A program made the position numbers and the translations under genes. Below, piece by piece: positions 45,115 to 55,033 of a stretch of 64,000 bases of DNA (positions within the stretch are counted from its first letter, which is position 1; every line of letters starts with the position of its first letter). Source of the DNA: Planctomycetota bacterium (GTDB lineage Bacteria > Planctomycetota > Planctomycetia > Gemmatales > Gemmataceae). The notes beneath the pieces are model-generated. The model ran no database searches and was not told the DNA's origin. It saw only the letters and a program-made list of their open reading frames with translations. The stretch spans positions 1 to 64,000 of the forward strand of contig VGYC01000011.1 in the NCBI GenBank assembly GCA_016873095.1, given 5' to 3'.

Positions 45115-46419
45115 TCACAGCGTCCAGCCCTGGCGATCCTCGCGGCGGAGAAATGCGGCCGCCTTCCCATTATTGGTAACACGACCGGTCTTGCCGTCCC
45201 ATTGCAAGCGCTCGCCGGCGCGGTAGGCGGCGTTGCCCAACAGGACGGCCTCGCTGACCAGGCCGCTGTAGGCAAAATTACACGTCGTTCGGCCGCCATT
45301 GCGAATCGCCTGTAGCCATTCGCGATGATGGCCGACGGAACGTGGGATGAACGGCTTGGGCGGCTCGAAGCCGCGGAAACGGTCCTCCGGCAGCAATCGA
45401 TAGGCTCCATAGTTGGCGACCAGGCTTCCCTTGGCCCCCTCGAAGAGCACGCCGGAGTCGTAGCCCGTGTAAGTCGTCTTGCCGGCCAGATCGGGACCGG
45501 GAACGCCGTGATACCATGTCAAATGAACGGCGGGCTGCTCGCCGCGAGCCGGGAACTGATACTCGACCTGTTCGACTCCGGGGACGGTGTTGTCCCCCTT
45601 GTAGGTCACCTTGCCGGTCGCGGACACGGTGGTCGGCGAGCCGAGGTTGAGGGCCCAGAAGGGCAGGTCCATGAAGTGGCAGCCCATGTCGGCCAGCACG
45701 CCGCCGCCGAAGTCCCACCACCAGCGCCAGTTGAAATGCAAATGTGACGCGTGATACGGCCGCATCGGGGCCGGGCCGATCCAGAGATCGTAGTTAAGTC
45801 CCTTGGGCGGCTGCGCGTCCTTGCCGGCGCGACGGCCGGGATCGGGACGCCGGCTGCACCAGACGTGCACGCGCCGAACCGGGCCGAGCACTCCCGCCTG
45901 CACGATCTCGACAACGCGGCGATAGTTGTCGCCGGCATGAATCTGCGTACCCATCTGTGTGACGGTGCGTGCCTTGGCGGCTGCCTCCATCACCACCCGT
46001 CCTTCGTGCACCGAGTGCGTCAACGGTTTCTCGCAGTAGACATGCCGCCCGCTCCGCAGCGCCGCCACCGTTGCCAGCGCATGATGATGGTCCGGCGTGC
46101 TCACCACCACGGCCTCGATGTCCTTCTGCTCCAGCATGCGGCGATAATCGGCGTAGAAGCGCGCCTTGGGAAAGCTCTTGCGGGCGGCGCCGGAGCGATT
46201 CTCATCCACATCGCACAGCGCGACCACATCGGCCAGTCCGCTGCGCATGCATTCACCGGTGTTGTACGCCCCCTGCCCCGCCAGGCCGATGATGCCGAGC
46301 CGGACACGGTCCTGGCGTGTCGGCTGTGCGGCCGATGTTGCTGGCACACCCAGGGCAGCCACCGCCGAGAGTCCGGCTACTTCTTGCACGAATTGCCGAC
46401 GCGACGATTGCCGTGACAT
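45115..46419 (-). CDS. Tat-exported Gfo/Idh/MocA-family oxidoreductase
   Basis: 434 residues. The Tat leader is SRRQFVQEVAGLSAVA. A Rossmann fold follows (VRLGIIGLAGQGAYN), then STPDHHHALATV and the catalytic CEKPLTH, and a C-terminal beta domain (LNYDLWIGPAPMRPY). Family members oxidise or reduce sugars with NAD(P), often in carbohydrate breakdown. ATG 46419 has GGGGGG at a spacing of eight bases; the ATG two codons earlier is too close to it. It abuts the metalloprotease end to end (15 bp between stops). Confidence 0.92.
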   Translation of the reverse strand: MSRQSSRRQFVQEVAGLSAVAALGVPATSAAQPTRQDRVRLGIIGLAGQGAYNTGECMRSGLADVVALCDVDENRSGAARKSFPKARFYADYRRMLEQKDIEAVVVSTPDHHHALATVAALRSGRHVYCEKPLTHSVHEGRVVMEAAAKARTVTQMGTQIHAGDNYRRVVEIVQAGVLGPVRRVHVWCSRRPDPGRRAGKDAQPPKGLNYDLWIGPAPMRPYHASHLHFNWRWWWDFGGGVLADMGCHFMDLPFWALNLGSPTTVSATGKVTYKGDNTVPGVEQVEYQFPARGEQPAVHLTWYHGVPGPDLAGKTTYTGYDSGVLFEGAKGSLVANYGAYRLLPEDRFRGFEPPKPFIPRSVGHHREWLQAIRNGGRTTCNFAYSGLVSEAVLLGNAAYRAGERLQWDGKTGRVTNNGKAAAFLRREDRQGWTL

Positions 46420-46587
46420 GATCATTGCCCCCCAAGGTTGATGTATGATTGCTTCTCCGGTGATTATCTCGCGCCACCTCGCAAAAGCAACGACATTCGC
46501 AGATTTCAATACAAGACGTTTCGGCTACACTGTGCTCATGGCACTGTCAGCCATGTCCCTTCATCTGCTATCTGGAGGAACGTAACT

Positions 46588-47868
46588 GTGACGACCGTCA
46601 AGGCACTACTGGTCGCTCTCCTGTCGATGGCGTGTCTCGCGGCGAGCAAGGCCGAACCGTCGGATGACAGATGGCAACCGGCCGATGTGGCGCGGTCGGC
46701 CGCCGCCCTGAAGGCACTTCAGCAAATGCTCGAGGCCAAACCAGCGGATTCTGCCGAGGTTGCGGCGAAGACTTTTGCCAGGGTTCCTTTGACGAGGGCG
46801 GATGCACAGGCAGCGCGCGAACGGCTCTGGAAGGCACATGTCGAAAAAATCCGGAAGGACCGATCCGGGGAGATCGAGAACCGGGTGCTCAGGGTCGGCA
46901 AGCTGGAAATGCCGTTCTACTTCAAGACCTTCGGCAAGAAGCCGGCGAACGGTCGCAGTCTGTGGCTTTCGCTGCATGGCGGCGGCGGCGCTCCCAAGGA
47001 GGTCAATGATTCGCAATGGGAGAATCAGAAAAGACTCTACACCGTGGAAGAAGGAATCTACCTGGCACCGCGCGCTCCGACCAATACCTGGAACCTGTGG
47101 CACGAGGCGCACATCGACCGGCTATTAGGCCGCTTGATCGAGGACCTGATCGTGCTCGAAGACGTGAATCCAGACCGGGTCTACATACTCGGCTACTCCG
47201 CAGGCGGTGACGGTGTCTACCAGCTCGCCCCGCGCATGGCCGACTACTGGGCCGGTGCCGCGATGATGGCCGGCCACCCGAATGGAGTCTCGGTGCTATC
47301 TCTGCGCAATGTGCCGTTTGCTTTGCAGGTCGGGGGCAATGACTCGGCTTACAACCGCAACAAGGTGGGCAAGCAGTATGGTGAGCAACTCGCCAGGCTT
47401 CGCCAGGATGACCCGAAAGGCTACCCGCACTTCGTAAAGATCCACGAAGGCAGGGGCCACTGGATGAACCTCGCCGACAAGGTCGCGCTGCCGTGGCTGG
47501 CCAAGTTCACCCGCGACTCAACGCCGGAGCGTGTGGTCTGGAAACAAACAGGGATCGCGCGCGAGCGCTGCTACTGGTTGGCTGTACCGCCCCGGCAGAT
47601 GAACACGGCTTCTCTTGTCATTGCCCAGCGCAAGGGACAGACGGTGCAGATCACGGCGGCCGAAAAGACGCCGCAGTTGCTGATCCGCTTCAGCGACCGT
47701 ATGGCTGATCTCGACAGGCCGGTCACTGTGACCCACGCCGGAAAGGAACTGTTCGCCGGCACGGTTTCGCGGACCATCGAAGTCCTGTCGAGGACCCTGG
47801 CCGGTCGAGGCGATCCGAAACTGATGTTCGACGCGGAGGTGGCGGTCGATCTGCCGAGCGGCAAATGA
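46588..47868 (+). CDS. Exported alpha/beta hydrolase (esterase/depolymerase-like)
   Basis: 426 residues with a signal peptide (VKALLVALLSMACLAASKA). The oxyanion region is LSLHGGGGAPKEV, the nucleophile is in GYSAGGDG (Ser near 205) and a later His lies in EGRGHWMNL. This resembles dienelactone-hydrolase or polyester-depolymerase-like exported esterases; substrate unknown. GTG start at 46588 with GGAGGA eight bases upstream; the frame is open to 46438 but the start there has no ribosome binding site. Its stop abuts the DUF1501 stop (convergent). Confidence 0.85.
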   Translation: MTTVKALLVALLSMACLAASKAEPSDDRWQPADVARSAAALKALQQMLEAKPADSAEVAAKTFARVPLTRADAQAARERLWKAHVEKIRKDRSGEIENRVLRVGKLEMPFYFKTFGKKPANGRSLWLSLHGGGGAPKEVNDSQWENQKRLYTVEEGIYLAPRAPTNTWNLWHEAHIDRLLGRLIEDLIVLEDVNPDRVYILGYSAGGDGVYQLAPRMADYWAGAAMMAGHPNGVSVLSLRNVPFALQVGGNDSAYNRNKVGKQYGEQLARLRQDDPKGYPHFVKIHEGRGHWMNLADKVALPWLAKFTRDSTPERVVWKQTGIARERCYWLAVPPRQMNTASLVIAQRKGQTVQITAAEKTPQLLIRFSDRMADLDRPVTVTHAGKELFAGTVSRTIEVLSRTLAGRGDPKLMFDAEVAVDLPSGK

Positions 47869-49227
47869 TCAAGCAAGCAATTCGGTGATGGGTAGACCCC
47901 TTGGCAGCACCGGAATTGGCCGCCCTTGCTGGTCGTGAAACATGGTAGTGGGGTCGATGCCGAGAACGTGATACATGGTCGCGAAGAGGTCGTGGGCGTG
48001 AAGGGCGCCTTCTCGAGGATAGGCGCCGCGTCGGTCACTCGAGCCGATGACTTGGCCGCCTTTCAGCCCGCCGCCGGCCACGAGTACGCTGAACACCGAT
48101 GCCCAGTGATCCCGGCCGGCATTGCGGTTCACCAGCGGCGTGCGGCCGAACTCGCCCATCACCAGCACCAGAGTCTGTTCAAGCATCCCGCGGGCTTGCA
48201 GATCCTCGATGAGCGCCGACACCGCCCGGTCCAGGGGCGGCAGCAGGTCGCGCTTCATCTGTGCGAAGTTGTCCCTGTGCGTGTCCCAGTCCTGGCGCAG
48301 TCCACATTGCAACATGATGAACGTGACACCGGCGTCCACAAGACGCCGGGACAGCAAGGCGCCCTGACCCCACTCATGCGTGCCATAGCGATCACGCAAG
48401 AACCGCGGCTCGCGCGATAGGTCGAAGCCATCGCGCAGCCTGTCGTTGAGCAGAAGCTCCATCCCCTGATCGGTGAGATCTCGTTGCTCGCGGATGGCCG
48501 ATGAGGACGCTGAAGCCCGAGAATGTTCAAGTAGTTCGCGTCGGCTGCGCAAGCGCTGCCCGCTCACGCCTTCTTGAAGTTGCAAGGTCGTGACGCGGAA
48601 CGGCGCTGCCGGCGATGACGGCAGGTGACCACTCTCGAACGGTTCGTGCCGCGGGCCCAGGTAAGCCGCCGCGCCGAACGGCGAGCCACGATAGGCATGA
48701 TGAAAGCTCCAGGGTACGGCAACGTAACCTGGCATGCCGGATCGGCGCGGCCCGCGCAGACGCGACACGATGGACCCGAGCGACGGTTTTTCGATGACCG
48801 CCCGCGCCGTGCCGGGGCGAGAGCCCATCCAGCCGGTAAGCATCTGGTGCTCGGCTTCGGCATGGCTGGGGTTGCCGTGATAGAGCGAGCGAATCAGGCT
48901 GTAGCGATGGGCCTGGCGCGCCAGCAACGGGAGATGTTCGCCGATTCTGACGCCGGATGCTGAGGTCGCGATCGAGGCGAACTCGCCGCGAATGTCCGCC
49001 GGAGCGTTCGGCTTCGGATCAAAGGTCTCGAAATGCGAAGGCCCGCCGTCCAAAAAAAAGACGATGCAGGCGGTGTCAGGCCTCCGCCTTGCAAGTAAGG
49101 CGGCGGGGCCGTCTCGGGCGATGGCAGCGCCACCGACGCCGGCCAGGGCCGCGCGCAAGAATGTCCGGCGTGTTTGAGCGGTCAAACATCTTGCGACGGG
49201 TTCAAGGTTGAATCGCCAGCGGTTCAT
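47869..49227 (-). CDS. DUF1501 family protein, Tat-exported (first of a pair)
   Basis: 452 residues. TRRTFLRAALAGVGGAAI is a Tat-type leader. The DUF1501 landmarks are present: IVFFLDGGPSHFETFDPKP, MGEFGRTPLVNRNAGRDHW. It is read in the same direction as the second DUF1501 protein upstream (28 bp gap), so the two are probably one operon. No DUF1549/1553 partner is adjacent, unlike the pair at 7.5 kb. The enzymatic reaction is unknown. Confidence 0.92.
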   Translation of the reverse strand: MNRWRFNLEPVARCLTAQTRRTFLRAALAGVGGAAIARDGPAALLARRRPDTACIVFFLDGGPSHFETFDPKPNAPADIRGEFASIATSASGVRIGEHLPLLARQAHRYSLIRSLYHGNPSHAEAEHQMLTGWMGSRPGTARAVIEKPSLGSIVSRLRGPRRSGMPGYVAVPWSFHHAYRGSPFGAAAYLGPRHEPFESGHLPSSPAAPFRVTTLQLQEGVSGQRLRSRRELLEHSRASASSSAIREQRDLTDQGMELLLNDRLRDGFDLSREPRFLRDRYGTHEWGQGALLSRRLVDAGVTFIMLQCGLRQDWDTHRDNFAQMKRDLLPPLDRAVSALIEDLQARGMLEQTLVLVMGEFGRTPLVNRNAGRDHWASVFSVLVAGGGLKGGQVIGSSDRRGAYPREGALHAHDLFATMYHVLGIDPTTMFHDQQGRPIPVLPRGLPITELLA

Positions 49228-49255
49228 TCCCTGATACCTTGTACCTTGCGTTCGG

Positions 49256-50623
49256 TCAAAGCAGTTCGCGGATCACGGCACCGCGTTCCAGCACCGGAAT
49301 TGGTCGGCCCACAGGGTCCGGGAAGGTATGCTCCGGTTCGATGCCCAGATGGTGATACATGGTGGCAACCACATCTTCGGGGCGGATTGGCCGATCCTTT
49401 GGCACCTCGCCATGGCGCGTCGAGGAGCCGATGACTTGTCCCATCTTGAAGTCGCCGCCGGCCAGGAGCACGCTCTGCACACCGGCCCAGTGATCGCGGC
49501 CCGGCGCCGGGTTGCCCGGCTCGCCGTTGTTCAGTCGCGGAGTCCGGCCAAACTCTCCCCAGACGACGACCAGTACCTGACAGTCGAGTCCGCGTTGCCT
49601 GAGGTCCTCGACGAGGGCTGTCACAGCGCTATCCATGCGCGGACAGGCGAGGTTCATGCCCCACTCGAGTCGCGTGTGCAGGTCCCAGCCGGAACTGGAC
49701 AGCCCCACGCCAGGGTCAATGACGGTCACAAAGTTAACGCCCGCTTCGACCAATCTCCGCGCCAGCAAGGCCGTCTGGCCCGAACGGCTCGGACCGTAGC
49801 GTGCGCGGACGCGCGGATCCTCTTGCTCGAGGTCAAAGGCCTGGCGGGCACGCTGGCCGGTGAGCAGGTCAAAGGCTGCATGCTGGAAGGCATCCAGGGA
49901 CTCTCCCGCGGCGTCGGCCTCCCTGCGCAGCTGGTTGAGGCGTGAAACCAGAGCGCGACGCTGAACAAGGGTGCCCGCCGTCAGTCCGGTCGCCGGGTCC
50001 AGGCTGCGAAGGCGAAAGTCGCGGTCGAGCCCCGGATCCTTGCCGTCGCCGGTGCGCTGGTTGAGGATTTCGTATGGATCATAGCTACTGGCCCAGTAGG
50101 CCGCTCGATGGGGCAGCATGCGCACCGGAGCCGGCTCATCCAGGGGATAGACCATGCAGACATAGGGAGGTAAGACTCTTGCGGCGGTGCCGCGACAGCG
50201 CGCGGCGACTGAACCCGTCGATGGATGGCTGGAGCGCTGAAACGCGTTCACGGCCGGGGGATGTCCGGTGAGACACCAGTGCATAGCATGCTGATGGTCG
50301 TTCTGCGTATGGTGCACGCTGCGCAGCAGCACGACCTTGTCCATGATGCGTGCGTGCCGCGGCAAGGTTTCACAGAGGTGCACGCCGGGAACATTGCTGG
50401 CAATGGCTCGAAATGGCCCGCGGAATTCGGCGGGGGCATCCGGCTTGGGGTCGTAAGTCTCGATGTGGCTGGCCGCACCGCCCAACCAGATCTGTATGAC
50501 CGCGGTGTTGCTCCCTGTCCGAGCGGCCGATGCCCTTGCTCGGAAGATGCCAGGCAAAGTCAAACCTGCCACAGCCTGCAGCAACCCGCGGCGCTGAATG
50601 CGGCTGAATCGTGCCTCGGTCAC
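49256..50623 (-). CDS. DUF1501 family protein, exported (second of a pair)
   Basis: 455 residues. The N-terminus has RIQRRGLLQAVAGLTLPGIF, an Arg-Arg leader of the Tat type. DUF1501 landmarks: IQIWLGGAASHIETYDPKP, WGEFGRTPRLNNG and GRDHWAGVQSVLLAGGD. A GTG at 50623 has GGAGGAG six bases upstream and gives the expected leader; the ATG at 50659 lacks such a site. It precedes the first DUF1501 gene by 28 bp. Confidence 0.92.
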   Translation of the reverse strand: MTEARFSRIQRRGLLQAVAGLTLPGIFRARASAARTGSNTAVIQIWLGGAASHIETYDPKPDAPAEFRGPFRAIASNVPGVHLCETLPRHARIMDKVVLLRSVHHTQNDHQHAMHWCLTGHPPAVNAFQRSSHPSTGSVAARCRGTAARVLPPYVCMVYPLDEPAPVRMLPHRAAYWASSYDPYEILNQRTGDGKDPGLDRDFRLRSLDPATGLTAGTLVQRRALVSRLNQLRREADAAGESLDAFQHAAFDLLTGQRARQAFDLEQEDPRVRARYGPSRSGQTALLARRLVEAGVNFVTVIDPGVGLSSSGWDLHTRLEWGMNLACPRMDSAVTALVEDLRQRGLDCQVLVVVWGEFGRTPRLNNGEPGNPAPGRDHWAGVQSVLLAGGDFKMGQVIGSSTRHGEVPKDRPIRPEDVVATMYHHLGIEPEHTFPDPVGRPIPVLERGAVIRELL

Positions 50624-50789
50624 GGTGGGCTCCTCCACGGGCAAGACGATCTCACCCAAACATACTCCGATCGAGCGGCGTTCGCAATGAGCATTCTTGT
50701 TTCCAGTCAGAGCGGGCAGAACTCGGGACCGAGACTGCTTTTCAGCAGTTCACCCGCCGACAGGTGCTCTTCCAAAATAGAATAATCCG

Positions 50790-51539
50790 ATGACCGCTCA
50801 AGAACGATTCGAGGTGCCTGTTGCAAGCGAGCCATTGGCGCTGGCTGTTGGTGACGTCCACGTCTGGCGCTGCCGGCTGCAGCAGCCGGAGGATCGCCGG
50901 CAAACCCTGGTACAAGCCCTGTCGCCCGAGGAAAGACAGCGCGGCGACAAGTTTCACTTCGAACACCACCGCCGGCAATGGACGATCGCCCGCGGATTCC
51001 TCCGCGCCGTCCTGGGCCGATACCTTGGTATTCCCGCCGAGGAGATCCGCTTTCGCTACCACCATCTGGGCAAGCCGGCACTGGCCGATGAGCAGAACCC
51101 ATGCAACTGGCAGTTCAACTTGTCGCACTCCGCCGACGGCGCGCTCCTGGCAATCGGCCGCGATACACCTCTCGGCGTCGATCTCGAGCAACTGCGTCCC
51201 ATGGAGAACATGCTGGCACTGGCCCGGCGCTATTTCGCCGCCGAGGAAGCGCGGCAACTTGAGCAGGTTGCTCCGGCGCAACAGATACTGGCTTTCTTCA
51301 ACTGCTGGACGCGCAAGGAGGCGATTCTCAAGGCGTGTGGCAAGGGCCTGTCGCTGCCGCTGGATCGCTTCCTTGTATCGTTTCGTCCCGGAGAGCCGGC
51401 CCGAGTAGTCGAGCTGGCGGGACAACCGGGCGAGGCCAAGCGCTGGTCGCTGACGGCGCTGCAACCCTGGCCGGACTTCGTCGCCTGCTTGGCCCGCCAA
51501 GAAACGACGCCCAACCTGGTTTGCCTGGCGTTCGATTGA
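50790..51539 (+). CDS. 4'-phosphopantetheinyl transferase (Sfp type)
   Basis: 249 residues. It moves the phosphopantetheine arm from CoA to carrier proteins. Two half-domains carry the family motifs: LGVDLEQL near residue 130 (metal-binding Asp/Glu) and FFNCWTRKEAILKACGKGL near residue 170, with FNLSHSADG before them. ATG at 50790. No polyketide or peptide synthase gene is in the window. It is divergent from the DUF1501 pair. Confidence 0.94.
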   Translation: MTAQERFEVPVASEPLALAVGDVHVWRCRLQQPEDRRQTLVQALSPEERQRGDKFHFEHHRRQWTIARGFLRAVLGRYLGIPAEEIRFRYHHLGKPALADEQNPCNWQFNLSHSADGALLAIGRDTPLGVDLEQLRPMENMLALARRYFAAEEARQLEQVAPAQQILAFFNCWTRKEAILKACGKGLSLPLDRFLVSFRPGEPARVVELAGQPGEAKRWSLTALQPWPDFVACLARQETTPNLVCLAFD

Positions 51540-51579
51540 TCGTGTGTGAAACTCGCGAAACCGCAAGTTACTGCCACGC

Positions 51580-53751
51580 TCAATGATATGGCCGGTAAGA
51601 CTTCTCCTCGACGAGATGCGAGCCGAGCAGTTCGCTGATTTGCCGTTTGAGGGCGGCGCGGCGGTCGTTTTGCCGATACACGGAACGGGCCAGGGCGATG
51701 AAGCGCGAGCCAAAGTCGCCGGCCCGCTCGCAGTCGCGAATGTCGTCCTCAATCTGCCAGAGCGTCTCGTTCGTCTTCTTCAGGTCAGCGACGAGTTGAT
51801 CGAGCTGCTTCGACGTCGGCAAATCGCTTCGCGCCCGAGACAGGGCTGCCAGCTCGGCAATGACGTTGCGCAGCTTGTCCTCGTCCTTGATCCGCGCCTT
51901 CTTGATCTCCGCGATGGTGATCTTGTCCATCAACTCGCCAGGAGCGGTTTCCAGCATCACGGTGACTGCACGCGGCCGGCCGCCAATCAGCCGCGCCAGC
52001 TCGCCGGCCATCTCCTCGAAGACGCTATCCCAGTCGCCGAAATCCGCCTGCCGGAACAGTCGCATCGTCGGATACCAGGGCGTGTCCTGACGCTCCAGCA
52101 TCCACCGCCAGTCCGGAGCGTACGAGATCGCCACCCAGACCGGCACTCCCAGGGCACCGGCGAGATGCGCCAGCGATGTGTCGGCGGCGATGACCAGGTC
52201 CAGGCCCTTCATCACGGCGGCGCTATCCAGGAAGGGGCCGGTGTCCTCATCGAGCCGCGGGCCCAGTTCGAGCACATCGAAGCCGGCAAGCTGGACCTGC
52301 TCGCTGCCGGGGCCCTTCTGCAAGCTGATCAGGCGGACGCCGGGCACTTTTGCCAGCGGAGCCAGACGTTGCAGCGGTATCGAACGATGCCGATCCTCCG
52401 GGTGCTTGATGCTGCCTTGCCAGGCGATGCCGATCTTGAAGCCATCGACGCGCTCCAGCTCGTTCCGCCATTTGGAAACCAGGGCGTCATCCGTTTTCAG
52501 ATAGGGAATGTCGGCGGGGATAGTGTCGAGCGTGGTTCGAAACGCCCGCGGCAGGCTCATGACCGGCACGAGATAGGCAAAGGTCGGCGACGAACTGGGC
52601 GTGATGATCTCGTCCACGCCGGGACAGTCGCGCAGCAGCGGATGCAGCGTCTCGGGGCAGGCGAAGATGACGCGGCCGCAGCGTTGCTTGACCATGCGCG
52701 CGTAGCGGATGAACTGGATCTTGTCACCGAATCCTTGCTCCGGCAAGATGAGCACGGTCTTGCCGGTGGCGTCCTCGCCGTCCCAGACGGGATGCGTGAA
52801 GGGGCGGAGCATGTAGCCCTTGCACTTGAGCCGCCATTCGTATTCTTTCCAGCCGCGCTCAAAGTTGCCGGCCAGCAACAGGGCCATGGCGACGTCGAGA
52901 TGAGCTTCGGCCAGGTCGGGATTGAGCCGCAACGCCTCGTCGAAGCTCTGCACGGCGGCATCCAGCCGCTGTTGCTTCATGAGGACGACGCCGAGCACGT
53001 GATAGGCCTCGGCAAAGTGAGGCTTGCGCTGCAGCGCCAGCCGGCAACATTCCTCGGCCTCATCGAAGCGGCCCTGGGGCCACAAGGCATTGGCGAGGTT
53101 ATTGAGCGCCTCGACAAGATCGGGCTTGCGCGCCAGCGCCTCCCGGCAATGAGCCTCGGCATCGGCATACTGGTTGGCGCCGGTCAACGCCGCACCCAGA
53201 TTGTTGTGCGCCTCGGCAAAGTCCGGCTTGAGCGCCAGCGCATAGCGGCACGACGCGATGGCATCATCAAACTGTCGCTGCTGACGGAGGACATTGCCGA
53301 GATTGTTGTGGGCCTCGGCCAGTTCGGGCTTCAGCGCCAGTGCCTGCCGGCAGGCGGCGGCCGCTTCCTCGAGATTGCCCTGCTGGGTGAGGGCCGCCGC
53401 CAGGTTGCTGTGCGCCTCGGCGTAATTCGGCAGGAGTTGTGCCGCACGCCGGCTCATGTTCGCTGCTTCCTCGAAGTCGCCCAGCAAGCGCAGCGAATTT
53501 CCCAGGTTGTTGAGGATGTACGGGCTGTTCGGCTCCAGTTCGATGGCCCGCCGGTATCTTTCGACGGCCTCCTCAAGCTTGCCCTGGAAGTACAGGACGT
53601 TGCCAAGATTGCTCAGGGCCTCGGCGTAATCCGGCCTGAGCCGCAGCGACGCCTCGAACGCTGCGACGGACTCGTCCCAACGCCCTTGCTGCGCGTGCGT
53701 GACACCCTCGATATTGAGTGCGCGGGCCTGATCGTGGTCGCCCGTCATCAT
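51580..53751 (-). CDS. TPR repeat - glycosyltransferase-like - DUF6165 protein
   Basis: 723 residues. About ten TPRs (residues ~10-310) with the pattern AEAHNNLGNVLRQQRQFDDAI. A glycosyltransferase (GT9/GT41-like) domain follows (~310-590), with ILPEQGFGDKIQFIRYA and GIAWQGSIKHPEDRHRS. The last ~125 residues match the helical DUF6165 type (GELMDKITIAEIKKARIKDE). The TPR part is like that of O-GlcNAc transferases. Probably modifies proteins or assembles glycans; acceptor unknown. The tandem ATGs 53751 and 53748 overlap nothing. Confidence 0.85.
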   Translation of the reverse strand: MMTGDHDQARALNIEGVTHAQQGRWDESVAAFEASLRLRPDYAEALSNLGNVLYFQGKLEEAVERYRRAIELEPNSPYILNNLGNSLRLLGDFEEAANMSRRAAQLLPNYAEAHSNLAAALTQQGNLEEAAAACRQALALKPELAEAHNNLGNVLRQQRQFDDAIASCRYALALKPDFAEAHNNLGAALTGANQYADAEAHCREALARKPDLVEALNNLANALWPQGRFDEAEECCRLALQRKPHFAEAYHVLGVVLMKQQRLDAAVQSFDEALRLNPDLAEAHLDVAMALLLAGNFERGWKEYEWRLKCKGYMLRPFTHPVWDGEDATGKTVLILPEQGFGDKIQFIRYARMVKQRCGRVIFACPETLHPLLRDCPGVDEIITPSSSPTFAYLVPVMSLPRAFRTTLDTIPADIPYLKTDDALVSKWRNELERVDGFKIGIAWQGSIKHPEDRHRSIPLQRLAPLAKVPGVRLISLQKGPGSEQVQLAGFDVLELGPRLDEDTGPFLDSAAVMKGLDLVIAADTSLAHLAGALGVPVWVAISYAPDWRWMLERQDTPWYPTMRLFRQADFGDWDSVFEEMAGELARLIGGRPRAVTVMLETAPGELMDKITIAEIKKARIKDEDKLRNVIAELAALSRARSDLPTSKQLDQLVADLKKTNETLWQIEDDIRDCERAGDFGSRFIALARSVYRQNDRRAALKRQISELLGSHLVEEKSYRPYH

Positions 53752-53839
53752 GTCCCGGACCGCCTTTCAGGTTGAGTCGGAATATTGTATCATCGAACGG
53801 TCGGATGAGCTTTCAGCGGTCATAGCTGCTGAGTGTCGC

Positions 53840-54976
53840 ATGAAGAAAAAGATACGTGTTGATCTGCGCAGGAACCGCTCCAAGCCGCCGCGCAATCGCG
53901 TCTGGTCGGCGGAGGACGACGAATCGCCGTCGGGGGAGCGGGTGCGCGCCAAGGGAGACATTTCGCGCAAGCGCACCATTATCCAGGACGAAGGCGACCA
54001 GGCCCGAAGCACTGGCAAGGCCATCGACGCCGGCCAGGTCGAGATGCCCGCAGTGGCTGGCGCGGGTTGCCTCGCTGGCCGCGTGCTGCGTATGCAGGGC
54101 CTGCAAAGCGTGGTCGAGACGGACGACGGCCGGCAGTTTCGCTGCGCGGTCCGCCGTCTGCTCAAGTCACTGGCCACCGAGGAACGCGGAGTGGTGGCGC
54201 CGGGGGATCGGGTGTGGATACGGCCGTCGCTCGGGGACGAGGGTTTCATCGAAAAGATTGAGCCGCGCCACGGCATCCTCACACGTTCATCCAAGAAACG
54301 CGAGCACGTCATGGTCGCCAACGTGGACCAGGTTGTCATCGTGGCCTCGCTGATCGAGCCCGATCTCAAGCCGCACCTCATCGATCGCTATCTCGTGTCG
54401 GCGGCGCAGGGGAACATCGCTCCCATCATTTGCCTCAACAAGGCAGACCTAGTCGAATGCGTAGCGCTGCAGCCGCTCATCGGTCTGTACAGTCAGCTCG
54501 GAGTGCCGATGTTGCTGACCAGCGCCATCAGCGGGCAGGGCATCGGACAGCTGCGAAAACGTCTTGTCGGCCGAGAAACCGTCTTTGCCGGGCAGAGCGG
54601 CGTGGGAAAGTCATCGTTGCTCAATGCGCTACAACCGGGCCTGGACTTGCAGGTTCGCGAGGTCAGCGAGGTGAACGAAAAGGGCAAGCACACCACCACC
54701 ACCGCGCAACTCATCCGCCTCGATTGCGGCGGTTGGGTCGTGGACACTCCCGGCATTCGCCAGTTTCAACTCTGGGACATCCTTCCGGAGGAACTGGAGG
54801 GTTATTTTCCGGAATTCCGCTCCTATGTGCCTTTGTGTGGCTACCCGGACTGCACACACACGCATGAGGATCGCTGCGCCATCAAAGAGGCGGTCACCCG
54901 CGGTCGGATCAATGAGCGCCGCTATCACAGCTATCTCGGAATGTTCACTGGAAAGCTCGATGAAGGAAAAATGTGA
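53840..54976 (+). CDS. rsgA: Ribosome small-subunit GTPase RsgA
   Basis: 378 residues. Lys/Arg-rich N-terminus, an OB-fold (~85-140), then a circularly permuted GTPase: NKAD near residue 205, GQSGVGKSSLLN near 255 and DTPGIRQF near 300, followed by a zinc finger CGYPDCTHTHEDRCAIK. It helps mature the 30S subunit. The N-terminal ~60 residues are longer than in E. coli. ATG 53840 gives MKKKIRVDLRRNRSKPP; a start at 53750 would overlap the TPR gene's start region. Confidence 0.96.
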   Translation: MKKKIRVDLRRNRSKPPRNRVWSAEDDESPSGERVRAKGDISRKRTIIQDEGDQARSTGKAIDAGQVEMPAVAGAGCLAGRVLRMQGLQSVVETDDGRQFRCAVRRLLKSLATEERGVVAPGDRVWIRPSLGDEGFIEKIEPRHGILTRSSKKREHVMVANVDQVVIVASLIEPDLKPHLIDRYLVSAAQGNIAPIICLNKADLVECVALQPLIGLYSQLGVPMLLTSAISGQGIGQLRKRLVGRETVFAGQSGVGKSSLLNALQPGLDLQVREVSEVNEKGKHTTTTAQLIRLDCGGWVVDTPGIRQFQLWDILPEELEGYFPEFRSYVPLCGYPDCTHTHEDRCAIKEAVTRGRINERRYHSYLGMFTGKLDEGKM

Positions 54977-55033
54977 TCGGGACGACCCGCGGCCCATGCC
55001 GCCTCCCCCGCCTTGCCTCCCGAATCGCTCGAC

